From the NCBI RefSeq assembly GCF_013387455.1, contig NZ_VWNC01000006.1:1-64000 (forward strand): a stretch of 64,000 nt of DNA. The letters run 5' to 3'. The translations under genes were made by a program, and so were the position numbers. The notes below the pieces were generated by a model. The model saw nothing but the letters and a program-made list of their open reading frames with translations. It ran no database searches and was not told the DNA's origin. Below, piece by piece: positions 45,503-57,594 of this stretch. The number at the start of each line of letters is the position of its first letter. The first letter of the stretch is position 1. The DNA comes from Mariprofundus sp. NF. GTDB lineage: Bacteria > Pseudomonadota > Zetaproteobacteria > Mariprofundales > Mariprofundaceae.

Positions 45503-45688
45503 TCAGCTCTCCGGAACCTCTTTTACAACAACATGTTTGGCGCCACAAACGGAGCAGTGAAAGCGATGCGCTTCTTTGGCAAGCGCTTCAACAGATTCAA
45601 ACGGCGTTCGCGGCAGTATCTTCGCCACGTCCTGCTGGAAATCACACGCTTTGCAGTATAAGAAATAGGTTGGTTGATTATCTGGCAT
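45503..45688 (-). CDS. Small zinc-ribbon protein
   Basis: A 61-residue protein with two cysteine pairs, YCKACDF and HCSVCGA, forming a likely zinc ribbon. ATG 45688 is chosen because GGAG lies 7 bases upstream and the preceding gene overlaps here; a longer frame opens at 45739. Function unknown. It is the second gene of a two-gene unit with 45678-45824. Confidence 0.6.
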   Translation of the reverse strand: MPDNQPTYFLYCKACDFQQDVAKILPRTPFESVEALAKEAHRFHCSVCGAKHVVVKEVPES

Positions 45689-45824
45689 CTTCTGACTCCA
45701 CAGTGACGATGTACTTTTCATCTGGGGCATAAGTTCCAAGCCATGTGCCCGTTTTGATCATCTCATTCGACGTCTGAATCGTAATAAACTCAGGTTCATC
45801 GGTGCTTTCATATCTGATTTCCAT
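45678..45824 (-). CDS. 48-residue hypothetical protein
   Basis: A short frame (MEIRYESTDEPEFITIQTS...) ending in TAA inside the start of the zinc-ribbon gene, with an 11-base overlap like that of hpnC/hpnD. The composition is acidic with no motif known to me. There is no strong ribosome site. The overlap and sensible protein-like composition support it as real, at moderate confidence. Confidence 0.45.
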   Translation of the reverse strand: MEIRYESTDEPEFITIQTSNEMIKTGTWLGTYAPDEKYIVTVESEDAR

Positions 45825-45998
45825 AGGCCGATTACTATAACGATTTTGACAAATTTTCTAAGCAAAAATCTTGAATCCACCTCAATTGGTACACAAATCT
45901 GCACGAGCAAGCAGTGGCGTTCCCGCTGCGCGTATATACAACTAACTATATTGATGCTGATATAGAGTCATTTTCTGTTTGGTGCGTGTTGTGATCTG

Positions 45999-46415
45999 AT
46001 GCTGGAGCTTCGAGGCCTGACCAGCCTCCCAAGCCCTGCTAAGGTTGCAGACTCACAGGAGTTGGAATTGGAAGAGAGACCGATTAAACATATTTGTGAC
46101 GCTATTGAAGTGGCGCATGCGAAGATTCAGAAGGATTTCGATCATATCAATCCCGTTGTCGGGTTGATTAACCGGATGCGCGAACACGGCATTCCGGCTG
46201 ATCTGATGACCATAGATTGTCTGAAGAGTGGCAAGCGCATTCTGGTTATGGTGCATGACAGCCAGCCGGAGATCGCCAACTACCAGTTCTGCCGCCGTGA
46301 TGAAGACCCCAGTGATGAATTTGTGAGCATTGCAATCAAAAGCCTGACCGCCCAAACGCTCTATGAGTGGATGAGGGAGACCTTTTCAACAGCAGATTCA
46401 GAGGAAAGCATCTAA
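45999..46415 (+). CDS. Hypothetical protein
   Basis: A 138-residue protein that I do not recognise. It has mixed alpha/beta composition (HAKIQKDFDHINPVVGLINRM, KSGKRILVMVHDSQPEIANY, AIKSLTAQTLYEWM), with no signal peptide, membrane helix or cysteine cluster. ATG 45999 has no clear ribosome site. A small inverted repeat CTATAT/ATATAG (around 45944-45976) lies in its upstream region. Confidence 0.6.
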   Translation: MLELRGLTSLPSPAKVADSQELELEERPIKHICDAIEVAHAKIQKDFDHINPVVGLINRMREHGIPADLMTIDCLKSGKRILVMVHDSQPEIANYQFCRRDEDPSDEFVSIAIKSLTAQTLYEWMRETFSTADSEESI

Positions 46416-46457
46416 AGGGTAGCGTCCCCTCTTAATTCAATCGGGTGGCCTTTTTTG

Positions 46458-46491
46458 GTTATGTGTCAAGTATAAGTCAAGTTATGTGTCA
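46458..46491. repeat. Direct repeat GTTATGTGTCA x2
   Basis: Two exact 11-base copies (46458-46468 and 46481-46491), 23 bases start to start, lie in the gap after the hypothetical gene, with a partly inverted CTGACATGTG about 20 bases later. No integrase or transposase is near. The rest of the 46416-46596 gap shows no gene. Confidence 0.5.
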
Positions 46492-46596
46492 GCCTTGCAC
46501 AGCATCACTCTGACATGTGTTGATTCCCGTACTAAAAACCAACAAAACTAAAGATACAAGGCCTATCTTTGTACCATTCGACCCGCATAAAAAGAA

Positions 46597-46625
46597 AAAG
46601 CACCCTGAAATTCAGAGTGCTTTAT
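46597..46625. terminator. Terminator at the end of serS
   Basis: AAAGCAC-CTGAA and TTCAG-GTGCTTT (one mismatch) form a hairpin at about 46598-46623, with A-rich sequence to the left and TTTATT to the right. It lies 36 bases after the serS stop and could act from both sides. Confidence 0.8.
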
Positions 46626-46658
46626 TACTTCAACGACCAGTCATAAAGGATGGTTTTA

Positions 46659-50533
<3,875 letters not shown>

Positions 50534-50629
50534 CTATTCAGCCTCGATATCTCTTTTTCGATTATTTTCTGTCTCTATCTTTCTATTGCGGCAAACTCTG
50601 ATCTGTTGTTCAGAGAATCCTATGTTAAA

Positions 50630-50706
50630 TGGTGCCCTCGACACGATTCGAACGTGTGGCCTGCCGCTTAGGAGGCGGCCGCTCTATCCAGCTGAGCTAC
50701 GAGGGC
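50630..50706 (-). tRNA. tRNA-Arg (anticodon CCT)
   Basis: A complete 77-base cloverleaf with encoded CCA on the minus strand. The acceptor arms are GCCCTCG and CGAGGGC, the anticodon loop is CTCCTAA and the T loop contains GTTCGAATC. It reads AGG. Confidence 0.95.
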
Positions 50707-50772
50707 GAAAATCGCGATGAATCATAGCGGTTTCGCAAGCGAACTGCACGGTCGAACATCACATAATCGGAG

Positions 50773-51299
50773 TTAATCGTAGCTGATCAGGCTATCCACT
50801 TTGACACTGTCCAGCGCACCCCTGCCATCAAGAAATCCGAGCTCAATGGCAAACAGACAGCTATCCACCTCAGCACCCAGTTTTCGCACCAGCTCAACCG
50901 TTGCCGCAGCGGTGCCACCAGTAGCCAGCAGATCATCGACGATGACCACTTTATGGCCGTGACTTAAGGCATCCCGATGAATCTCCAGCCGGTCCACACC
51001 ATACTCAAGCTCATACTCTACCGAGTGAATATCGGCAGGCAGCTTACCCGGTTTACGCACCGTCACCAGTCCGAGTCCAAGCTTAAAGGCCAGTGCAGCA
51101 CCAAAGATAAAACCTCTGGATTCAACACCGACAATAGCATCCACATCAGGCCCAACCCGCTCAGCCATCTGATCAATCACCTGCGCAAATGCAGCACCAT
51201 TGGCCAGCATCGGTGTGATATCCTTAAATATAATGCCCGGCTTGGGAAAGTCCGGCACATCACGAATACAATCCTGCCAGCTCATGACATCTTCACCCA

Positions 51300-51300
<1 letters not shown>
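50773..51300 (-). CDS. apt: Adenine phosphoribosyltransferase
   Basis: A 175-residue type I phosphoribosyltransferase. The PRPP-binding motif VVIVDDLLATGGTA (about 125-138) is clear, and FPKPGIIFKDITPML near the N-terminus is typical of Apt. It salvages adenine to AMP. ATG 51300 overlaps the rpoS stop (TGATG) with GAGGAG upstream; ATG 51285 is an alternative. Confidence 0.95.
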
Positions 51301-52145
<845 letters not shown>

Positions 52146-52219
52146 CGGCCTCTAACTCCTCTGAAAAGATAGGAAAATTACCTATTTGACTCCACATCAT
52201 CATCACAGCTTAGACTATC

Positions 52220-52981
52220 TCATCGACGTGGCAAATAGGCAAGCGGGTCAACCGGTGTACTGCCCTGACGCACCTCAAAATGGAGGTGCGGGCCACTGGC
52301 TCGGCCTGTACTGCCGACCCGGGCAATCGCATCACCAGCTTTCACCCTGGCACCCTTTTTCACCAGATTACGCTGATTATGGGCATAAGCGGTAAACAGG
52401 TTGCGGCCATGCCGTACAATCACCAGTTTACCGTAACCACTCAGTCTGGAGTCGGAATAGACCACCTCACCATCAGCAGCGGCACGGACTGGTGTGCCCG
52501 CCTTGCCGGAGATATCGATGCCATCATGCATACGACTGCCGCGCCGCCCGAAGCGACTGGTCACCTTACCATTGACCGGCCAGAGCAGCTTGCCCTTACC
52601 ATAACTACCGGCCTTGGCTTTATGGGTGGTTGTAGCTGGCTTACTGCTTCGCTTCACCACCTTTTTTATAACCGGCTTCTTTTTGTAACTGCGTTTGATA
52701 GCTGATGAAGGAAACTGCCGGGATCGCGGCGCGTAGCGGTCAATATAGAGCTGCTGTCCGACAAAGATTTTATAGGGCTTGCCGACATAGTTGCGTTTGG
52801 CGATGAGATGGTAATCAATGCCGAACTTTCTGCCGATGTTATAGAGGGTATCACTGGGGCGGACATAATAGACCACCGCTTTTTTATCTGCTCTGGAGAC
52901 TCCGGAGCCAGTGTGGGTAGAGAAACAGCCTGCCAGCGAAAGCAGCATAAGCAGAGCGAGAACTCTGATGGCTACAGCCAC
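52220..52981 (-). CDS. nlpD: Lipoprotein NlpD (LysM and M23 domains)
   Basis: A 253-residue outer-membrane-type lipoprotein. The lipobox is LSLAGC (Cys at about residue 19), then a LysM domain (VVYYVRPSDTLYNIGRKFGI) and a C-terminal M23/LytM domain. MHDGIDIS and GPHLHFEVR keep the His/Asp zinc ligands that are lost in E. coli NlpD, so it may hydrolyse peptidoglycan itself rather than only activate an amidase. GTG start overlapping the upstream gene end. Confidence 0.9.
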   Translation of the reverse strand: MAVAIRVLALLMLLSLAGCFSTHTGSGVSRADKKAVVYYVRPSDTLYNIGRKFGIDYHLIAKRNYVGKPYKIFVGQQLYIDRYAPRSRQFPSSAIKRSYKKKPVIKKVVKRSSKPATTTHKAKAGSYGKGKLLWPVNGKVTSRFGRRGSRMHDGIDISGKAGTPVRAAADGEVVYSDSRLSGYGKLVIVRHGRNLFTAYAHNQRNLVKKGARVKAGDAIARVGSTGRASGPHLHFEVRQGSTPVDPLAYLPRR

Positions 52982-53571
52982 AACAGGGCAAAGCCTCCGA
53001 TCACTGCAACTGCAACGACCGCTGTTAACAGCTGGAAATGTTTCTCGACAAAATTACGCAGCGGCTCACCACCCCAGTGCATGATCGCCGCCTCCAGATA
53101 GAAACGGGCCGCTCGCGCCAGTATGGCGGCGATAATAAACGGTAGAAACGCAAGATTAAAAGCGCCTGCTGCAATGGTGACAATCTTAAACGGGATGGGA
53201 GAGAAACCGGCAATGACCACGAACCAGACGCCCCACTGGTTAAATTTATCCTGCACCTGATTAAAGGTATCCACCGCGTGGTAGAACTCCAGCACCGGCT
53301 GGGCAATAGCAACAAAGAGAAACATGCCGATGCCATAACCGATCACAGCACCAACCGATGAACCTGCCGTGGTAATCGCGGCATAACGGAAAGCGTGATC
53401 AGGACGACTGATCGACATCAACAGCAGCAGCACATCAGGGGGAATCGGGAATACACTGGCCTCAACCACGGCTATCACGAACAGTGCCAAACCAGCCTTG
53501 GGATGCTCTGCCCAGGCCAGTGTCCAGTCATAGAGACGCCGCAACATTGAAGGGCGTTTTTCTGTGATCAC
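52972..53571 (-). CDS. DedA/YqaA-family membrane protein
   Basis: A 199-residue inner-membrane protein with about four to five helices. VVEASVFPIPPDVLLLLMSI and GFSPIPFKIVTIAAGAFNL carry the proline-containing motifs of the SNARE-associated (DedA/VTT) family, YqaA subgroup. Relatives act in phospholipid carrier recycling and membrane homeostasis. It lies between pcm and nlpD, overlapping both. Confidence 0.87.
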   Translation of the reverse strand: MITEKRPSMLRRLYDWTLAWAEHPKAGLALFVIAVVEASVFPIPPDVLLLLMSISRPDHAFRYAAITTAGSSVGAVIGYGIGMFLFVAIAQPVLEFYHAVDTFNQVQDKFNQWGVWFVVIAGFSPIPFKIVTIAAGAFNLAFLPFIIAAILARAARFYLEAAIMHWGGEPLRNFVEKHFQLLTAVVAVAVIGGFALLWL

Positions 53572-54230
53572 CGACTCAGCGATGACTCGACTCCTTCAAG
53601 TAGTGGAACAAAGGTACATGCATCAAAATACTCCTCGCTGTAACCATGGGCCATTTTGGTTCGTCTTACCAGTCTGTGTGCACCACCCTCACCTTCAGGC
53701 AAGAGCAGAACACCACCGGTCTTCAGCTGCGGTAACCATAACTCCGAGGCAAAGCCGCCTGCAGTGACAATAATCGCATCATAGGGCGCATAATCTTCCC
53801 AGCCCAGACGCCCATCCCCACATTTGAGCATCACATTGGCATGTCGTGCTGCCCTGAGATTCTGACGGGCCCGCTCATGCAGCGCTTGAATACGCTCAAT
53901 ACTGTAGACACGGCGACAGAGACGCGACAACACTGCAGTCTGATAACCACAGCCGGTTCCGATCTCCAGAACCCGCTCATGGCCCTGCAGGCCAAGCAGC
54001 TGAGTCATACGCGCTACCATGTAGGGTTGAGAGATAGTCTGACCACTGCCGATCGGCAGCGATGCATCCTGATAAGCGCGTGAGACAAGTGCCGGATCAA
54101 CAAACATATGACGGGGAACTGAGCCCATCGCAGCCAATACGCGCGCATCATCAACGCCACGTGCCTGCAGCTGATCGCTAACCATGCGCTGACGCGGCCG
54201 CTCATATGCGAGGTTTGCATGTAAGGGCAT
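53568..54230 (-). CDS. pcm: Protein-L-isoaspartate O-methyltransferase
   Basis: A 220-residue SAM-dependent methyltransferase that starts repair of isoaspartyl damage. Motifs: GSGQTISQPYMVARMTQLL, VLEIGTGCGYQTAVLSRL (SAM site) and DAIIVTAGG. surE, often upstream, is absent; a tRNA-Pro lies there instead. pcm-yqaA-nlpD-rpoS is a typical stress cluster. Confidence 0.95.
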   Translation of the reverse strand: MPLHANLAYERPRQRMVSDQLQARGVDDARVLAAMGSVPRHMFVDPALVSRAYQDASLPIGSGQTISQPYMVARMTQLLGLQGHERVLEIGTGCGYQTAVLSRLCRRVYSIERIQALHERARQNLRAARHANVMLKCGDGRLGWEDYAPYDAIIVTAGGFASELWLPQLKTGGVLLLPEGEGGAHRLVRRTKMAHGYSEEYFDACTFVPLLEGVESSLSR

Positions 54231-54282
54231 CAGTGCTGTGCCCCGAACTTCATCTCCATCAATGCAATAACCCCATAAGAAT

Positions 54283-54359
54283 TGGTCGGGACGAGAGGAT
54301 TCGAACCTCCGACCACACGGCCCCCAGCCGTGTGCGCTACCAGACTGCGCTACGTCCCG
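54283..54359 (-). tRNA. tRNA-Pro (anticodon GGG)
   Basis: A complete 77-base cloverleaf with encoded CCA on the minus strand. The acceptor arms are CGGGACG and CGTCCCG, the anticodon stem is CACGG/CCGTG with loop CTGGGGG, and the T loop has GTTCGAATC. It reads CCC/CCT. Confidence 0.95.
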
Positions 54360-54451
54360 TTGAATGGCGGTGAAGCATACTTAATTTGTATGATAATGTA
54401 AGAAAAAGAAGTGTTGTAAATCCCCTTGCTAGCAGGCGGCCAAGACGAAAC

Positions 54452-54657
54452 AGCAGGAGGGCTGATTTGGACGAGCTACAGCTCGGCCCTCAGGGTCAGG
54501 GGCACGGATGACCCAAATCAATGTAGCCTGCCGCGACCGATAAATAATTAATCCAAAAGTCTGGTGGTATAGGCAGTTTTCGTTCATTTCTTTTAATTCG
54601 AGCCATCATGGCCCTCTCCCTACGGGCGAGCTAAAGCTCGTCCAAACGGCTCCTGCC
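54452..54657. repeat. About 206-bp palindromic repeat element
   Basis: The 447-base gap between tRNA-Pro and the MerR gene has no ORF of merit. Its core is bounded by inverted repeats about 40 bases long: GCAGGAG ... TTTGGACGAGCT-AGCTCG on the left and the complement CGAGCT-AGCTCGTCCAAA ... CTCCTGCC on the right (arms at 54467-54486 and 54627-54646). Each arm holds its own CGAGCT/AGCTCG palindrome. A nested hairpin GATTTGG/CCAAATC and GGGTCA/TGACCC lies in the left half. The plan suggests a REP/BIME- or MITE-like element. Confidence 0.6.
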
Positions 54658-54806
54658 TTTTTGTACAGAAAAGAAAGGGGAACGCTCTGCACAAGCAGAG
54701 TGGAATCGCCTTATAATAAAGACAAGCTAAGAGCTATGCTCTTTCTTATTCTAGATATAAATATGTTTAAGATTATTAATGAATGGTCAGAAAACCAATC
54801 CAGTGA

Positions 54807-55178
54807 TCAGTCGAGAAGTTTGTTGATCTCCAGCAACTCCTGCTTGAGCTGACGCAGAACGGTCTGGCTATCTTTATGTTCGACAATATCTTCCAGATCA
54901 CCATTGAGCAGACGCTTCTTGGCACCACGAATGGTGAAATTAAGATCATAGAGAAGATGTTTAATCTGCAGCACCGCATAGACATCACGATGACGATAGA
55001 AACGGCGGTTACCGCTCTTCTTTACAGGTTTAATATGTTTGAACTCGGTTTCCCAGTAACGCAGCACATGCGGCTCAACACCACATACATCACTTACTTC
55101 GCGGATAGAAAAAAAGAGCTTATCAGAAAGCTCTGGAACCTGGAGACCTGCTTTGGCGAGAGCCTGCTTGGCGTTCAT
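54807..55178 (-). CDS. MerR-family transcriptional regulator (ihfA-linked)
   Basis: A 123-residue protein with an N-terminal winged helix of the MerR type: FFSIREVSDVCGVEPHVLRYWETEF (about 22-46) and RRFYRHRDVYAVLQIKHLLYD. It then has a short coiled-coil. No metal or ligand cysteines follow. A MerR-like gene next to ihfA is a conserved arrangement in proteobacteria, but its role is not known to me. It overlaps the ihfA stop by 4 bases. Confidence 0.88.
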   Translation of the reverse strand: MNAKQALAKAGLQVPELSDKLFFSIREVSDVCGVEPHVLRYWETEFKHIKPVKKSGNRRFYRHRDVYAVLQIKHLLYDLNFTIRGAKKRLLNGDLEDIVEHKDSQTVLRQLKQELLEINKLLD

Positions 55179-55462
55179 CGCTCACCCTCATCGAGTAACT
55201 TATTCTTGAGCAAAGGACTAGCACGGAATGTCACGACTGAACGTGGCTCGATAGTAATATCTGAACCTGTTTTCGGATTACGACCACGACGGGCATGTTT
55301 CTGACGAACAATAAAGTGGCCGAAACCTGAAAGCTTAACGTTATCGCCGTGCTCCAGCGACTGGCGAATTTCAGTGAGTACAGACTCAACGATCTGGGCA
55401 GACTCTTTCTTGGTCAACCCAACCCGTTCATGCACAGTTTTTGCGATCTCGGCTTTCGTCAC
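55175..55462 (-). CDS. ihfA: Integration host factor alpha subunit
   Basis: A 95-residue HU/IHF-family DNA-bending protein. LTKKESAQIVESVLTEI, KLSGFGHFIVRQKHARRGRNPKTG (DNA-binding arms) and IEPRSVVTFRAS match IhfA. It forms a heterodimer with IhfB. GTG start. pheT, its usual upstream neighbour, is absent. Confidence 0.93.
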   Translation of the reverse strand: MTKAEIAKTVHERVGLTKKESAQIVESVLTEIRQSLEHGDNVKLSGFGHFIVRQKHARRGRNPKTGSDITIEPRSVVTFRASPLLKNKLLDEGER

Positions 55463-55497
55463 GTTCCCTGGTCCCTATCCCCTTATAACAACAAAAC

Positions 55498-55513
55498 AAC
55501 AGATTCATCTGTT
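55498..55513. promoter_or_regulatory. Perfect dyad upstream of ihfA
   Basis: AACAGAT-TC-ATCTGTT is a perfect 16-base palindrome 36 bases before the ihfA start. A TATAAG-like -10 lies between it and the gene, so the dyad would cover the -35 region of a leftward promoter. It may be an operator, perhaps for the MerR partner; this is inference. Confidence 0.4.
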
Positions 55514-55604
55514 AGAATCGACTTATGAACGTTAGCAGAAGCTCTTGATCTGTCAAAGCTTTTTATTATTCAGAGCCGGTACAGAGTGATCGCCCTAAAA
55601 CAAC

Positions 55605-56288
55605 TCAGAAGGAGACCAACTGACCATCTGTTAACAACAGTGTCCGGTCACACGCCTTGGCCAATGCCTTGCTATGGGTCACCATAATCACCGCTGCCCG
55701 CTCCTGCCTGCAGAGCTGCTGCAGAAGATCAAACACCTCCTGGGCACTGTGCTCATCCAGATTGCCTGTCGGTTCATCAGCCAGAATCAGACAAGGACTT
55801 GCCGCCAGCGCTCTGGCCACCGCCACACGCTGGGCTTCACCGCCGGAGAGCTTGGCCGGCACATGTGTTGCGCGCTCACCAATATTCAAACGCTCCAGCA
55901 GCTCCATGCCACGCAGTTCAGCTTTAGCGAGATCCATGCCCTGCACCTGCAGTGGTAGACATACATTCTCCAGCGCAGTCAGCTCAGGAATAAGATGGTG
56001 GGCCTGATAGACAAAACCGATCTTGCGATTGCGCACATTGGCCTGATCACCCTCTTTGAGATTGAGCAGTGATTGCCCCTCAAGTGAAATCTCACCTGCA
56101 TCAGGTGACTCCAGCGTACCGAGAATCTGCAGCATGGTCGATTTGCCGCTGCCTGACTCCCCCACTACAGCAAGGAACTCACCTTCATGAAGGCTAAACT
56201 GCAGACCTTTAAGAATATCAAGACGACCGGCAGGTGCATCAAACCCCTTAAACAGACCTTTTACTTCAAACAGTGGTTGCTCACTCAT
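55605..56288 (-). CDS. lolD: Lipoprotein-releasing ABC transporter ATPase LolD
   Basis: A 227-residue ABC ATPase. Walker A is VVGESGSGKSTML, signature LSGGEAQRVAVARAL, Walker B LILADEPTGNLD. With LolC/E it extracts lipoproteins from the inner membrane for LolA. It overlaps lolC by 8 bases. Confidence 0.94.
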   Translation of the reverse strand: MSEQPLFEVKGLFKGFDAPAGRLDILKGLQFSLHEGEFLAVVGESGSGKSTMLQILGTLESPDAGEISLEGQSLLNLKEGDQANVRNRKIGFVYQAHHLIPELTALENVCLPLQVQGMDLAKAELRGMELLERLNIGERATHVPAKLSGGEAQRVAVARALAASPCLILADEPTGNLDEHSAQEVFDLLQQLCRQERAAVIMVTHSKALAKACDRTLLLTDGQLVSF

Positions 56289-57531
56289 ATCTCAGTGCCT
56301 CCGCAGGCGGCACGCTTGCCGCCCTCCATGCCGGGTAGAGGGTAGCAGCAATCCCCATAATCAGACTGATTCCGACAATGATGGCAACCGAAACCGGGTC
56401 CACCTTGGATGGGATATGATCGATAAAATAGACTTCGCCGGACATAAACTGGGCTCCGGTAAGGGTCTCAATCCAAGCCAGTAGCACATCAAGCTTCCAG
56501 GCCAGCAGCAGCCCCAAAAGTGCACCAACCAGTGTACCGATGCCGCTGAGCATGGTGCCCATCAACATCACAATACGCATCACCGAAATACGTGAGGCAC
56601 CAATGGTTTTAAGAATGGCGATCTCTTTGCGCCGCTCCATCACCACCATCACCAGAGAGGCCACCATATTAAATACAGCCACCATAATAATCAGCGATAG
56701 AATCACACCCATGGCCAGCCGCTCGGTTTTCAGGGCATTGAAAAAAGCGCGATTACGACGCTGCCAGTCAACAATCCATGCATTGGGTGGCAGCACAGCT
56801 TTTACCCTGCTGCTCATCTGACCGGCAATTTCACGATCATGCAGAAACAGCTCAATACCGGTCACTGCATCACCCATACGATTTAATTTTTGCACGGCAA
56901 CAAGTGGTGTAAGGACCACCCCCACATCATACTCATGAAAACCTGAATCAAAGATGCCAACCAGCTCAAAACCACGCATACGCGGTGCTGCACCGGATGG
57001 ACTTATACCACCGGATGGCGACATCAAACGCACCTGATCACCAAGGTCGAGCCCCAGTTTTCTGACCAGCGTTTTGCCCATCACCACCTGAAAAGGTGAT
57101 CCCTCATCATCGACAAAACGACCTCGAATAATGTGCTGGGCAATATCATCACTGCGGCTTACATCTACACCCTTAAGCAGTGCCCCGTAAGCACGCGACC
57201 CGTAAGAGGCCAATACCTGCCCCTGAATATAGGGCGCAGCCCGTTTCACTTCAGGCAGCGCCTCAACAGTGGTCAGCCAGCCCCGCCAGTCGACCAGGGT
57301 GTCACCGGGCCCCTGTACATCGATATGGGAGGAGAAACCGAGCATCTTATCGCGAATTTCAGCCGCCGCGCCATTCATCACCGACAACACCACAATCAGT
57401 GTCATCACACCAATAGCGATACCGATGCCTGAACTCCAGCTGATCAGCGAAACAAAGCGCTCACTGCGTCGGGAACGCAGGTAGCGACGCGCCAGCATCC
57501 ACTCATGTGGCTGGAACAAAAGCTGTTTCAA
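56281..57531 (-). CDS. lolC: Lipoprotein-releasing permease LolC/LolE family
   Basis: A 416-residue permease with one N-terminal and three C-terminal membrane helices (about 25-50, 270-300, 315-345, 375-400) and a periplasmic MacB-PCD domain between. The N-terminal ARRYLRSRRSERFVSLISWSSGIGIAIGVM and C-terminal TLYPAWRAASVPPAEALRYE are typical. Only one such gene is present, so it may act as a homodimer (LolF-like) with LolD. Confidence 0.92.
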   Translation of the reverse strand: MKQLLFQPHEWMLARRYLRSRRSERFVSLISWSSGIGIAIGVMTLIVVLSVMNGAAAEIRDKMLGFSSHIDVQGPGDTLVDWRGWLTTVEALPEVKRAAPYIQGQVLASYGSRAYGALLKGVDVSRSDDIAQHIIRGRFVDDEGSPFQVVMGKTLVRKLGLDLGDQVRLMSPSGGISPSGAAPRMRGFELVGIFDSGFHEYDVGVVLTPLVAVQKLNRMGDAVTGIELFLHDREIAGQMSSRVKAVLPPNAWIVDWQRRNRAFFNALKTERLAMGVILSLIIMVAVFNMVASLVMVVMERRKEIAILKTIGASRISVMRIVMLMGTMLSGIGTLVGALLGLLLAWKLDVLLAWIETLTGAQFMSGEVYFIDHIPSKVDPVSVAIIVGISLIMGIAATLYPAWRAASVPPAEALRYE

Positions 57532-57594
57532 AGACAGACCCCTCTATACGAAAATCGTAGTGACACATCTCCCCCTCTGGAAAAGCGTAATCTT

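Noticed and set aside
54283-54806. Integrated element at tRNA-Pro
   Set aside because: No integrase and no duplicated tRNA end was found; the gap is short and filled by a palindromic repeat.
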